Shown piece after piece: positions 31,002 through 41,770 of a DNA stretch of 64,000 bases. The DNA is from Rhynchopus euleeides. Lineage: Eukaryota; Euglenozoa; Diplonemea; Diplonemida; Diplonemidae. Position numbers and translations under genes: made by a program. Where the stretch lies: positions 806,001 through 870,000 of the forward strand of contig OY723262.1 of NCBI GenBank assembly GCA_963210315.1, written 5' to 3'. The notes below the pieces were generated by a model that worked only from the letters and a program-made list of their open reading frames with translations, was not told the origin of the DNA and did not search any database. Positions within the stretch are counted from its first letter, which is position 1. Each line of letters starts with the position of its first letter.

Positions 31002-33122
31002 CTTGCCCCAAGCCCCACAGGTTGCCCACAAACAGTGTAAGGCGCCGAGCGAGCGGGCTGCTGGAAAATGATTTGCATGGCATGTGTGATGTGGTGAAAG
31101 GGTGACTCCGGATGTCGGGAAGGCAGGTGCGCAACGTAGGCGGGGGTGGGGGGAGCAGGGGAGCAGGGGGGGCAGGGGCGTCCCTTTCTGTGTGCATGCC
31201 CAGTTGCTTTTTCTTCCCCCGTCATCCCGAGGGGGCCCGACACACAGATAACGGATCCTTAACTCTCAACACAAACAACGCATGGCTGGCGGCGCGTTTT
31301 GAGGGAAATATGAACACACGACACAAATAAGTCGGGGGCCAAAGATATAATATCCGGTTGGCTTTTGGCCGATATGTCAGGGCCTCTTGCGTTGCCAACA
31401 CTGCAAGGTCCAGCCTCTGGGGCTGCACCGCTCACAGCGAAGGGGGGCTCTGTGTCAGGAGCCCCACCTGCGCAAAGCGTGCAGCCGGCAGAGCCCGCAC
31501 AGCCCACACGCAAAGGGGAGGGTACACAACGTGTTCGGTTGGTGCGTGCCAAGGCTACTTTAGAGTCAGGCAACCCCTTCACAGAGAGTGCGGCTTGAAA
31601 TCACCACAGCTTGGGGATGGCAACAGACCCTGTCCGGGTCATTTTTTGGGCCCTCCCGGGCGAAACGTGCGTGTGTGCTGTGACAGGGTAGATGGGGGGA
31701 TGGAGAGGGGAGAAGAGTGTGTGCACGTCAGCGCCGGGCGTGAAAACATTTTTTGCAGCGCCGTCATTTAGTTAAAAAGTGGCCCATCTCTCTATCGCTC
31801 TCACCCGCCCTCTGGCTCAGGCCAACGAGTGCGCCTCCCGTCGCTCTCTCTCTCTCTCTCTCTCTCTGGGGGTCTTTGCTGGTCGACAAACTTCGACAAA
31901 CTTCTTCAGTTTTCAGCCAATTCAACAGGAAATGCACCAAAATGCACTGACGACCACCCCGTAGCGAAGACCCCCTCTCTCGTGTGATTTAGGTGTGAAT
32001 GTCCCCGTCACGAGGGTACCCGCACCCCCCACCCTCACCCTCTCTTTCGCGTCTCTGTCACCCACTCGCCTCCTCCCCGTCACTCTGGGCAGCACAGGCC
32101 GCGCCAAGATAACCGGGCGGCAACCTTTGCACAGACGCACGATAAAGCCTATTTTTTTTGCCGCTGCTTTAGTGTCATAGGGATCCCCCCGATATCGCAC
32201 CGAGTGAAAAAATATACCCCCTCCCCCCCCCGATGCTATGCCCTCTGCCACTGCCACATATGGCAAAACCACCACCTCCACCTCCACCTCCTCCCGACCA
32301 CCCCACCACCAACAGCTGACACTGCGTCACCCTGACAGAGAGACGTGCAGTGACACCACCGCGGGTTATGAGATGGGGGGCTTTGCAACCAAATCAAACG
32401 CAACGTATCATATATGAGCCGAAGGCCACACCAGAATGTGAGGAAATGAGGGGGTGGGGAAGCGGTGTGTGGTTCGGGATAGAATAGAAGGGAACGGAGA
32501 GGGAGAGAGAGAGGAAGCAGTAGGTAGTGTGCGGCGGAAGGTATTTCTAATCACAGCGCATTGGAGTTTGGGGTTAGCGGTGCTGGGCACTCGCAGAGTG
32601 TCCCCTGGAGGTACACAGCGTGAGAACCGGGGGCCCCGCTAACGATCACAGCGAGATCACAATTTACACTTCAAGCAGAGACGGGGTGGGAAGGAGGAGG
32701 CATGCGGGGGAGTGGCGGAGGAGGTGAATATATGAACTTTGTCTCGAGAGAAGGGGGGGAGAGAGAGAGTGGGTGGGTGTGACACTGACAGTCACTGTGT
32801 GTTTTCTCGAGAGAGAGGGGGGGGGTAAAGGGGGCGATGGCCTTCGTTTCCCTTTCTCGTTTCCAGGGGGGTGGTGGGGGTGGGGCGGATAATGGCCGTG
32901 TCGTGTCGAGTCGAGTCGAGGAGAAAGCAAGAAATAAAGAAATAACAGAGGGCGAGGTGTACATATTACCGACATCATCTTCCCCAGTGATGTGGCCGTG
33001 AGGTAGAGGAAAAAGACAAGGCACACAGGGTTGGCCCTGGTGTGAGGGGGGGGGAATCATCACACACGAGAATGCACAAACCCCAGCGAAGAGGCGGCAG
33101 TAACGTGTGGCAGGCACGGCGC
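31002..33122. other. Long intergenic stretch with microsatellites
   Basis: It holds TC repeats at 31840-31868, CCACCT repeats at 32270-32290, GA-rich tracts at 32490-32520 and 32755-32830 and GTCGA repeats at 32906-32920. A 75-codon plus-strand frame from an ATG at 31374 to 31598 (Pro/Ala-rich, MSGPLALPTLQG...) is the only faintly protein-like candidate and lacks support. Confidence 0.45.
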
Positions 33123-33124
33123 TG

Positions 33125-33434
33125 CACGGTGGCCAGGATTCTGTGGGATATGAAAACGGGATATGCCGGTGGGATATCCCACGTCTCAAAGTGACATATC
33201 CCGCGTTTTGGAAAAACCATATCCCGCCGGGTAGGGGGTCATATCCCCCCCGGGAGATGGGGGCATCTCCCGTGGGACATGGAGTCATCTCCCCCCCGGG
33301 AGATGCCCACATCTCCCGGGGGGGAGATGACCCCCCACCCTGGCGGGATATCAAACCCGCGAGGGAGACCTCCCCCGCGGGATATCCCACCGGGATATCC
33401 CGTTTCCATATCCCACAAAATCCTGGCCACCGTG
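33125..33434. mobile_element. MITE M built of GGGATATCCC units
   Basis: A 310-bp element whose ends, CACGGTGGCCAGGATT and the inverse, match for about 65 bp (then TGTGGGATATG, AACGGGATAT). TG flanks both sides (33123-33124, 33435-33436) where relatives have TA. The first eight bases equal those of elements B and G. The interior is a symmetrical array of GGGATATCCC, CATCTCCC and GGGAGATG units. No coding capacity. Confidence 0.82.
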
Positions 33435-33436
33435 TG

Positions 33437-35329
33437 CAAACGTGGTGAATCGCCGATCCGCGCGGGCTACGCCCAAAAAAACAATCGAGGGGGGGGTTGG
33501 GGGATGTGGAAAGGCTAGGCCATGCAAGGGGCAAGAGTCATAGAGTGGCATTTGGCGGCGTCGCGGCTGCAACACACACCCAGGCGACCCAACCCGTCTG
33601 CAAAAAGCTGGGGGTGTGGTTATGCGGGGCAATGCCTCGTGTAAGACTGCGAACACAGAAGTTTTTTCGGCAGTGGCTGAACCCCACCCACCCACCCTCC
33701 CACTCTGCCACTCTGCCCTTCCCCAGACGTTCTATACACCACCAGGGCCATCAGGGTACCGCGACACCCCCAGAGCCACCTGCATAGCGTTCGTGTTGGA
33801 GTTGGATTCGCGGATCGACACCAAAGTCCACACCGAACAGAAGCCCACGAGAGGCTCATCACTGCACGAGAACTGGCGTGTGGTGCAACATAGCAGTTCA
33901 ACACAGCAGGTCCCCGCGAGAACGGCAACCAAGCCTCGGGCGGGGGGAGGGCCGGAGGGAAGTTCCGCAGAAGGCACACAGCTACCTCCCCCTTCCCCCT
34001 TCCCCCACACAAAACACCAAAACAAAAGATGCCATGACCCAAGGGGGTGGCACCAGCTCTTTATAGAGCGTGGAGGCGGCGGAGGGGAGGGGGAGGGGGG
34101 CGGATAAAACTGGTGCGGGTGTGACTTCCACACATTTCTTCTCGTTTCGCGCTCTCCCCCTTTATTACTTTTGTCGTTTATAGCCGGATGGCAGTCCTTT
34201 GCAAATGGAGAGGGGAGGGTGTGGCGCTGTGGCGCAGGTCAGATAATCTGGCTGCAGTCGCGAAATCGCGCAGACGTGGTCGGATGGCGGAGGCCGTGGG
34301 TGGGGGGCGTGTTTCATGGCCCTCCCCAACAGCCCCACCCCACCCCAACCCTCGGCGCGACCTGCACCCCCTCCCCCCGTGCCATCCCCTTGGTTCCTTC
34401 TTCAGCCAAAGAAACAGAGCAGTGATTATGCCACATATTTTCTTTCGCATTTCGCATTTTCATTATGCCGTGTTGTTTCTTTTCGTATCGACGCCCTCCA
34501 GCCCGACGCACGGGGCAGCCAGGCAATGGCGTGTGTACAACATTTGCCTTTTCTTTGGCGCTTTTGAGGGTATTCTGGGGGAAAAAAATAGAACCGCCGC
34601 GCCGCCATTTTTTTTCACGTTGCTTTGTTCTCTGCGCCGGAGAGCTGCGAAGCGGCTAAACTCTACCTTCTTTGCCACTCTGTTGCAGACAAGACACACC
34701 ACCATTTGGCACCGACAACCAGTCGAAACGGCTGGCGGCCGATCAACACCCAGCGTTGCCAACACAGCGAGATTTTTGGTTGCTCCTCGCGGGAAGCCAA
34801 CAATATCTTGTCAGGCGTACGGCAGGGATGGACCCTGCAAGGTTCGTGGTGAAGTAAAGTTATTTATACAATATTCCGGACGCGCTGGACGTTTTGCTGC
34901 CCACCCACCCCTCCTCCCCCCCCACCCGGCGGACATCATAAAGCCACGGCTGCAGAGCTCGTGGAGCGGGATTGGCCACCACACTGCCTTCACACACCGC
35001 TTGGCTATATCTCGATTCACTCATTCCATCTTCTTATGCGGGGGGGGTGGCCCTCAGGGGTTCGGGTCATCCCCCCCCACCCCACCCCCTTTGTTCCCAC
35101 CCCCCGCCACCACCCCCACTGCATCGCACAAACCTCGGCTGCCCTCAGCCCTCGCCCCTCTCTCTCCCCCTTTCCCGGCATACCCTGCTCCCCACGCCTG
35201 AACCCTTTATTGGTGTTGGCGGCAGTGCAGGAAAACACACCCGAAGAGCACCCTGCACTCTTGACATGATGTCTCAGGATGCCTCACTCCATTGCCACAC
35301 ACACCACACACCCCACTTCCCACCACCAC
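33437..35329. other. Intergenic stretch
   Basis: Pyrimidine-rich and purine-rich segments (34310-34400, 35040-35170) keep frames open for up to 337 codons without any domain. The stretch downstream of 35330 would contain the 3' UTR of the Mlo-like gene. No element ends were recognised. Confidence 0.45.
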
Positions 35330-37315
35330 CTACAGATCGACGTTGCTAATTGCCGATGTGCTGGGCATAGAATGCATGCTGTCACCCGCACCGAGGGGTG
35401 AAGCTGCGCCATCCCCGCGCGGCCGCCGTGCTCCTTTCTTCCCCGCCTTCCTCCCAGGCTTCTTAAGGGGGTTGCCTGAGGCGGAAGCAGCCCCGGGCTC
35501 GATCACAGGATCGTCGCTCCGGAAGGAGCTGGTCGCAAAAGATGTGGCCGGCATCAGGAGATCCCCCGGGTCCTCCAGCGTCCCCGCTGACGGGTGGAAC
35601 GTGGGGGAGTCAGATGCAAGCAGCTCCGGGCTTGCCCCCAGGGGAGACCCGGAGAACGACGACCCTGTCTTCGACTGCATCCTGCGCGGCGCACCCGGCA
35701 CGCTCTTCTTCTTCTTCATGCTGCTCCGAGGGGGGTCCGCCGCGGCCACAACAGGCGGCGTGTCAAACTCCTCCTCAGGCGGGAGCACCGGGGCCACTCT
35801 CTCGTGGTGCTTCGTGAGGCGGAGCCTGTGGTACTCCTGGTCGCACTGCGAGCAGAGGAGCCCGCACATCTGGCACTGCATCACACCCTCCTTCACGGCG
35901 CACTCCGCGCAGATCTTCGCCCGCTCCCGCTCCCTGTCCTGGCGCCTTTTCAGGATGTCCTTATCTTTTATCTTCACGCGGAGCTGCGACGCGGTGATGG
36001 CCTTCTTCTCCTCAGGCGCAGCAAGCATAATCCTCTTCTGGTAGTCCGCCTGCAGGTCATCCATGATATGCTCCGGAGGGACAACATTCGCCTCATCACG
36101 GTTGCGGATGCGCCTCTCTTTCCCACTCTCCTTCTCCGAGGCGGCGAGACCCGTGATGGTGTCCAGGCAGAGGAACTCCCCCACACTGGAGAGAATGGTC
36201 AATGCCGGCATCACCACAGGCAGCACGACACCAAACACCACGCCTGACGGGACGTAGCAGAGGAAGAGGAGGATGAGGCCCCCCTCCACAACGGCAAGGC
36301 GGTAGGCGAAGTTGACAGTCACGGTGGCAAGGTAGAACACCTGGAACAGCAGGAGGATCTGGATGGCCACCTCGAGGTATTCAGGGTCGCCCAGCCAGAA
36401 GTGGTTGCGCTGCGGCCACGTGGGCTGCACCTTGTTCTCCTGGCGGATGTCCTCCGCCATAAAGGCGAACAGGCGGAACTCCTTCTTGATCTTGAAGGAT
36501 ATGACAACGAGAACCAGGACTGGGGCAAGCCCAATCGAGAGGACCCATCCCGAGATGATGGCCAGGTCGTTTGTGGTGTGCTGCTGCGTCATGTATGTCA
36601 CGGCGGCTTGGAAGCCCACGAGAAATGCGAGGGCGAACCAGGTGGTGCCTGTCAGGTCGAGGAACATAAGGAGGAGACGGCGCTGCTTCTTCATCATATA
36701 CCGTGTGAAGGAGACGTCGGCAAATTGGGACGGGAGGTCCTGCCGGAAGAAGCAGATGGAAGCCCACATCGCTTTGCCACCGTCTGTCGAGGCGACGTAG
36801 CTCCGGAGGAGGCGTTTGCGCGATTCCTCAGGCATAGTTCCGTCCTTTTCGATCTGGAGGATGTTCGATTCGAAGACGGAGTACTTCTGCCACGCACCCT
36901 CGATGGTGAAGAAGAGGCTCGAGACGAGGCTGATGAAGAAGATCGCCATGGCAAAGATCATGAAATGCACGTAGTGGAAGAGGGCCAGGTCGAGGTTGAT
37001 CATCTCTGCACCCCCGAGGTTCTGAAACACCACCAGGAGGGCCGAGATCCCGCCCAGGATCATGATCTCCTCAGTGATGTGGTGGATGATCTGCTGGCCA
37101 CTCTCGCTGGTGACAGAGTGGTGCAGGTGGTCTACAATAGCCTCCAGGGTGATGGTGACGGCAAACACAATCATGTACATAATGAGCAGGTCCAGCGGGT
37201 TGTGGTCGATCTCATCGCCGAGCTTGAAAATACTCTTCCCTGCGCCCTCAGCAGGCACGCACAGTGTCAGGCCGACGAGGGCGGCCAAGGGGGCCGCATA
37301 GCCACCGGGCCCCAT
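35330..37315 (-). CDS. Mlo-like seven-helix membrane protein with C-terminal B-box-like zinc finger
   Basis: A single exon of 661 residues. Residues 1-24 look like a signal peptide. Hydrophobic segments lie at about 42-61, 82-101, 112-138, 210-231, 246-267, 300-321 and 326-351. Mlo features: an acidic LE...D around helix 1, TEEIMILGGISALLVVFQ matching the Mlo AELMLLGFISLLL segment, and a long loop with CFFRQDLP then VSFTRYM matching CFFRQF...YxxLR. The cytosolic tail has C-x2-C-x8-C-x2-C-x3-C-x2-C-x4-H-x7-H (about 469-504), a B-box-like zinc site, then a Ser/Pro and Lys-rich disordered end. Plant Mlo proteins are calcium-linked plasma-membrane proteins. The role here is unknown, and the zinc-finger addition is unusual as far as I know. 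The frame is open further upstream into a repeat, so the ATG before the signal peptide was chosen. Confidence 0.78.
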   Translation of the reverse strand: MGPGGYAAPLAALVGLTLCVPAEGAGKSIFKLGDEIDHNPLDLLIMYMIVFAVTITLEAIVDHLHHSVTSESGQQIIHHITEEIMILGGISALLVVFQNLGGAEMINLDLALFHYVHFMIFAMAIFFISLVSSLFFTIEGAWQKYSVFESNILQIEKDGTMPEESRKRLLRSYVASTDGGKAMWASICFFRQDLPSQFADVSFTRYMMKKQRRLLLMFLDLTGTTWFALAFLVGFQAAVTYMTQQHTTNDLAIISGWVLSIGLAPVLVLVVISFKIKKEFRLFAFMAEDIRQENKVQPTWPQRNHFWLGDPEYLEVAIQILLLFQVFYLATVTVNFAYRLAVVEGGLILLFLCYVPSGVVFGVVLPVVMPALTILSSVGEFLCLDTITGLAASEKESGKERRIRNRDEANVVPPEHIMDDLQADYQKRIMLAAPEEKKAITASQLRVKIKDKDILKRRQDRERERAKICAECAVKEGVMQCQMCGLLCSQCDQEYHRLRLTKHHERVAPVLPPEEEFDTPPVVAAADPPRSSMKKKKSVPGAPRRMQSKTGSSFSGSPLGASPELLASDSPTFHPSAGTLEDPGDLLMPATSFATSSFRSDDPVIEPGAASASGNPLKKPGRKAGKKGARRPRGDGAASPLGAGDSMHSMPSTSAISNVDL

Positions 37316-37476
37316 GTGCCCCGTTGCCTTCCCAGCCCCACTCGGCCCTGGGGCGGGGTGGTGTAGGGTAGGGTGTTGTGATGGAAATAGGGTGATGCTG
37401 CAAAAAAGATAAGGCTGCTGTACTATCTTTTGGACACTGACAGGAGCCCTGTTGCAGTATAAAAAATGAGGTTGCA

Positions 37477-38060
37477 CTGGAGTAATTCTATCATCACACG
37501 CCACACGGGGTACGTTACGGGTTTCCTGCCCACAGGTGTGCCACATCAGAGCTTGGAAGCACATGAAGTGCCTTTAGGTTCGGAGCAGGGACTCGTCAAA
37601 GCCATTCGGAAGAGGGAGGCTGCATATTGGTCATCATTGCAAGGCAGGGCTGTTCTCTGCACACACACACACACAGCCTGAGGGAGGCTGCATTGTGGGA
37701 TGGTGTGCCTGTCAGCAGTATGTAGCCTTCCGTTGTATCAACATCCCCCGCAGGGATCCGTTTAAAGACACGCATGAATAGATTGGTTTGTCTCATCATG
37801 AGCAGGGCACCCCCACCTCCACACAGCAGTGCACACCAGCACACCGACACACACCGCATGCTGTCAGACGGGTAACGGGGTTGTTCGAAGTTGCAATCTG
37901 TCTCCCATGTGTTGAGTTGAGACCGGAGAGGGTGCTGTTGTCATCATTCAGCAATACAATGACAATACAATGTGTACACCGCCTTCACGGCCATCACGAC
38001 GACATCCGACACAGGTCAATGCGTGTGGTGTGCTGACGTGTCTTGATATGATATGGTGCA
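37477..38060 (+). repeat. Long direct repeat X, copy 1
   Basis: It starts CTGGAGTAATTCTATCATCA and runs to about CATCATTCAGCAATACAAT and beyond. It is nearly identical to 41266-41770 and its last ~190 bp also match 40961-41150. Same orientation in all copies. It lies between the Mlo-like gene and the end of the 38.3-kb gene. Open frames inside are not supported. Confidence 0.85.
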
Positions 38061-38317
38061 CCGTGATGTGTTATGTACATATGCGTCTACCTACATGGCT
38101 GGCTGGCTGCCTGAGTGTGTGCAGGTGTGAACACGCACTGCTCTCACTAACACAAGACCAAGAGTGGCAGACCAGGAAGGGGTGAGGGCAGAGGGCTGTG
38201 TCACGCTTCTCACTCGAGCTGCTGCTCTCGCTGTCAGTCGCTTGGCGCATGTCGGCCTGTCGGCAGGTCCGAGCATGCTGGCAGGGCTAGGGAACAAAAT
38301 ACAAGGGCATTCAGTGC
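38061..38317. other. Spacer downstream of the 38.3-kb gene
   Basis: Nothing recognised. It should contain the 3' UTR of the gene that ends at 38318 on the minus strand. Confidence 0.4.
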
Positions 38318-40684
38318 TCAGACAGGCGGCGGCCTGTGTGCGAAGAGCCACGGCATGGTGCGGTTGGAGGCTGCGAAGGAACCTGGCGCCACAACGTCAA
38401 TAGGGCGCACACCATGCACCGCAGCCGCCATGACGATGGCCGGCAGGCTCGCAGAAGTGTAGGGCAGCACCCCCTTCCCTGCAGGTGGGGGGCGGGGGGG
38501 TGACAGCAGCTCGTGCGGGGGGAGCAGATCTACCAGCTTGTCGTCTTGGGTGGCGAAGCGGGACTCATCCTCTGTACAGGGCGTACCACTCAAGGAGAAC
38601 GTTGTGAGGCTGACAACGTGCAGCTCGGCATGCCGCACCACGCTGTCGCCGGCACGCGTCAGAACGTCGACGAGCTCTGTGCCCCCTCGAAAGGCCTGCT
38701 TCAGGTCGATCTCACGGTCCTCCCCCAGGTGTGTCAGTGTCGCAGCAACGGGCGCCCGGAGAATGGCAGGGCGCACCGCCTCATGTACGTCGTACGCATC
38801 GAAGTAGCGATCAACCCGCGACGCTAATGTGTGGAGCACCGACCCACTGCCCGACCCTGTCTCGACTCCTCTGGGGCTGTGCCCCTCCCCCTCCCCCTGC
38901 AGGTCAGCATAGCTCTCAACGTCGACGAGGAGCACCCGATGGTCGTCACCACACTGCTTCGGCACGCGCTTCCGCACCTCGCGCTTGCGGGTGCCAGACC
39001 AGGTGGGACGGACGGTCTGCATGTAAGCCTGCACAGACTCGACATTCTCCCTCACCACAGCGAGACGCTGTGCAGCAGACAGGGCCCCGTGCACACCCTC
39101 ATCGAAGCGGAGCGCGTCGCTGCTCACTCCATCCGTCATCAACCTCAGGGCGGTGTGTGCCAGGCCAGGTTCGCGTGAGAGGCTTCCAGGCACGAGGTGG
39201 AGTACGTCGGCCAACAGGGGGGCCGTGTGGATCACCACCACCACAAGGCCTGCTGCCTGCAGCTGCAGGGCACGGTACGTCTCAGCCATGCGGCGCTGCT
39301 CGGGGCTGAGCGACGCCGCCATCCGGCGTGCGGTCTGCGGTGGGGGGAGCACCTCTGCACGCAACACGGCATCGAGCGCCTTGCCGCCCTGCAGCAGCAC
39401 AGCCGACTCGAGGCGGAAGCCCCCCTTCACAGGCCGGCCGAGGGCAGCGATGAAGCTGCCGTGTGCGTGTGCCTCGACGTGCAGGTCAGGGGTGCAGCCG
39501 TAGGGATTCGCGCAGACTGCCGCGTGCACAAACATGCGCCCCTCGAAGGCAGTCGACAGGGTGCTGCCGAAGTGCAGCTGCACCCTGTCCCCACTGTCCC
39601 CAACCTCGCGTGTCACGGCCTGCAGGGTGGTGCCTCCGGAGCTCAGGCGAACGGTGCCCTGTGGCACGGCGCTGCCGACAGCCCACTCCAGAGGGCCGAG
39701 CCGGAAGGGCGCCTGCAGCACATCCGCACCAACATCCGTAGGCAGGGTAGGGCGGCAGTATTCGGCGTCCACAGCCCTCGCCGCCTCGCTGAAGGCGCGA
39801 CTCTGCACAGCAAGCAGCGTTGTGTGGTCCTCACTGCAGTCGCGCAGGGCGGATATCACCGCACGCAGCCCGGTCAGCAGCTCCACAGCAGCATGCAGGG
39901 AGCTGGGTTGGTCGGCCTGCAGCGTTGCGGTGACACGCGCAAGGCCTGCCGCCGCGTCGTGCATCAGGGGCGCGAGATCCTCCTCCGCGGCAATCGGGTG
40001 CCCGTCCTCCAGCACCACCCGCACAGGCAGGCGCAGGGGGTGCCTGGGTGCTCCCAGCGCGGCCCCCAGCACATCCACCAGGTGGGTCAGGGCCTCGGGG
40101 GCACGCAGGCGGAGCGCCTGTGATGCATCCACAGCCCACGACAGGTCCACGGTGACGGGTAGGGTCACACCCTCGTCGTAGACGAGCCTCTGCACCACGA
40201 AGTGATGGTCCTGCCGCAGCTCCAGTGTGCGGCGTGTCTTATGCGGAGCAGCACCAGGGCACAGCGCAGTGTGTTCAAACTGCAGCTTCAGGGCCTGTGC
40301 CTCCATAACGACAGAATCATCACGGCCAACGAAATAATTGCGGAGGCGTGCGGCGCCATTCTCGGCCACATCATAATGCAGCTTCAGCTGGTGCCGACAG
40401 TGAGCATCGTCGAAGGAGGCATTACGAGGCACGACTGCCGCCGTGCGCAGCGCCTGCTGCACGGTGCGCTCTGAGGTGCGCCGCAGTGCCCGCAGCGCAG
40501 CCAGCCACAGGGCGTCGTCCCACACCTCCACAGATCTCAGCAGCTGCAGGCGCGGGGGTTGCTCCGCACCACGTGAGGCACGCAGGACCTCTGTGACGTG
40601 TGCGAGATGCACAGCGTCATCAGAGCTGAAACAGAGGGTGGCGGAGAGGGCCAGCAGCGCGACCCTCAGGAAGGGCAGGGCCAT
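38318..40684 (-). CDS. Large secreted or luminal protein, unknown family
   Basis: A single exon of 788 residues. The first ~20 residues (MALPFLRVALLALSATLCFS) are a clear signal peptide, which sets the start at 40684. There is no further obvious transmembrane helix and no C-terminal retention signal. The protein is rich in Ala, Arg, Leu and Val with scattered cysteines (for example CRHQLKLHYD, CANPYGCTPD, PCTEDESRFA), so disulfides are likely. A Gly/Ser/Glu-rich stretch near 600 suggests a linker between two globular halves. Motifs of GPI-transamidase subunits and of known proteases were considered and not found. Codon use is strongly GC-biased like the neighbouring genes and the frame is unbroken, so the gene is real. 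The role is unknown. Confidence 0.78.
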   Translation of the reverse strand: MALPFLRVALLALSATLCFSSDDAVHLAHVTEVLRASRGAEQPPRLQLLRSVEVWDDALWLAALRALRRTSERTVQQALRTAAVVPRNASFDDAHCRHQLKLHYDVAENGAARLRNYFVGRDDSVVMEAQALKLQFEHTALCPGAAPHKTRRTLELRQDHHFVVQRLVYDEGVTLPVTVDLSWAVDASQALRLRAPEALTHLVDVLGAALGAPRHPLRLPVRVVLEDGHPIAAEEDLAPLMHDAAAGLARVTATLQADQPSSLHAAVELLTGLRAVISALRDCSEDHTTLLAVQSRAFSEAARAVDAEYCRPTLPTDVGADVLQAPFRLGPLEWAVGSAVPQGTVRLSSGGTTLQAVTREVGDSGDRVQLHFGSTLSTAFEGRMFVHAAVCANPYGCTPDLHVEAHAHGSFIAALGRPVKGGFRLESAVLLQGGKALDAVLRAEVLPPPQTARRMAASLSPEQRRMAETYRALQLQAAGLVVVVIHTAPLLADVLHLVPGSLSREPGLAHTALRLMTDGVSSDALRFDEGVHGALSAAQRLAVVRENVESVQAYMQTVRPTWSGTRKREVRKRVPKQCGDDHRVLLVDVESYADLQGEGEGHSPRGVETGSGSGSVLHTLASRVDRYFDAYDVHEAVRPAILRAPVAATLTHLGEDREIDLKQAFRGGTELVDVLTRAGDSVVRHAELHVVSLTTFSLSGTPCTEDESRFATQDDKLVDLLPPHELLSPPRPPPAGKGVLPYTSASLPAIVMAAAVHGVRPIDVVAPGSFAASNRTMPWLFAHRPPPV

Positions 40685-40960
40685 GGGGGGCGTGCAGGGC
40701 CCAGGTGTGAGGAGGACACACTGTGCTGTGGGGGTGAAGGCAATCAAGGTGTGTGAGAGAACTGATGTGGAAAGAACACTTTGGAGGACAGATCTGAGGC
40801 TCTAGCAGGCAAGGGGCCAAGGCGGCTTGGCAGGCGGCAGTTGATACTGCCGCCGTTGGGCGGGAACAGCAGCTGCAGCGATGCCATGCGCGGGTCCGCC
40901 CTGCGGCTCGATGCCGAGGTGGAGCAGGCGGAAGATCAGTCGGTGTGAAGGGGAGACGAC
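40685..40960. other. Upstream region of the 38.3-kb gene
   Basis: GC-balanced sequence with no recognised promoter motif. The two-part motif found upstream of the GDI and subtilase genes is absent. Confidence 0.4.
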
Positions 40961-41160
40961 ACATGCTGTCAGACGGGTAACGGGGTTGTTCGAAGTTGCA
41001 ATCTGTCTCCCATGTGTTGAGTTGAGACCGGAGAGGGTGCTGTTGTCATCATTCAGCATTCAATAACAATACAATGTGTGCGTCGCCTTAACGGTCAGCA
41101 CAACGACATCCGACACACAGGTCGATACGTGTGTGGTGTGGTGACGTGACGTGGTGCGAT
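40961..41160 (+). repeat. Direct repeat X, partial copy 2
   Basis: It carries the tail of X: CATGCTGTCAGACGGGTAAC to GACATCCGACACACAGGTCG. It matches the last part of copy 1 closely, including sequence past the point where copy 3 stops matching. Copy 3 follows about 100 bp later. Confidence 0.82.
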
Positions 41161-41265
41161 GCCACACGGTGAAACGGAATGAAGTGGCTTGTCAGAGAAT
41201 GTCAACGCTGATTGAGAATTACGATGTTCAGCAGCGCAGCACGAGGCTGCTCAGCGTCCAGTGCC

Positions 41266-41770
41266 CTGGAGTAATTCTATCATCACGCGCCACACGGGGT
41301 ACGTTACGGGTTTCCTGCCCACAGGTGTGCCACATCAGAGCTTGGAAGCACGTGAAGTGCCTTTAGGTTCGGAGCAGGGACTCGTCAAAGCCATTCGGAA
41401 GAGGGAGGCTGCATATTGGTCATCATTGCAAGGCAGGGCTGTTCTCTGCACACACACACGCACAGCCTGAGGGAGGCTGCATTGTGGGATGGTGTGCCTG
41501 TCAGCAGTATGTAGCCTTCCGTTGTATCAACATCCCCCGCAGGGATCCGTTTAAAGACACGCATGAATAGATTGGTTTGTCTCATCATGAGCAGGGCACC
41601 CCCACCTCCACACAGCAGTGCACACCAGCACACCGGCACACCGACACACACCACATGCTGTCAGACGGGTAACGGGGTTGTTCGAAGTTGCAATCTGTCT
41701 CCCATGTGTTGAGTTGAGACCGGAGAGGGTGCTGTTGTCATCATTCGGCATACAATATCAATACAATGTG
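41266..41770 (+). repeat. Direct repeat X, copy 3
   Basis: Nearly identical to 37477-37975, including the CA-rich block and CATGCTGTCAGACGGGTAAC. The match stops at about ATACAATGTGTGCG, where unrelated sequence begins. Together with copies 1 and 2 it brackets the 38.3-kb gene with the repeat spacing of about 3.79 kb. Confidence 0.85.

Noticed and set aside
31001..31031. Longer start for the aldo-keto reductase
   Set aside because: The extended frame begins at TTG, not ATG. The first in-frame ATG is at 31001.
34188..35201. 337-codon plus-strand frame
   Set aside because: Pyrimidine-rich low-complexity sequence with no domain and no codon pattern like the real genes.
38318..40684. Possible GPI-transamidase subunit PIG-T
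   Set aside because: Considered because of size and signal peptide, but the characteristic segments and a C-terminal membrane helix are absent.
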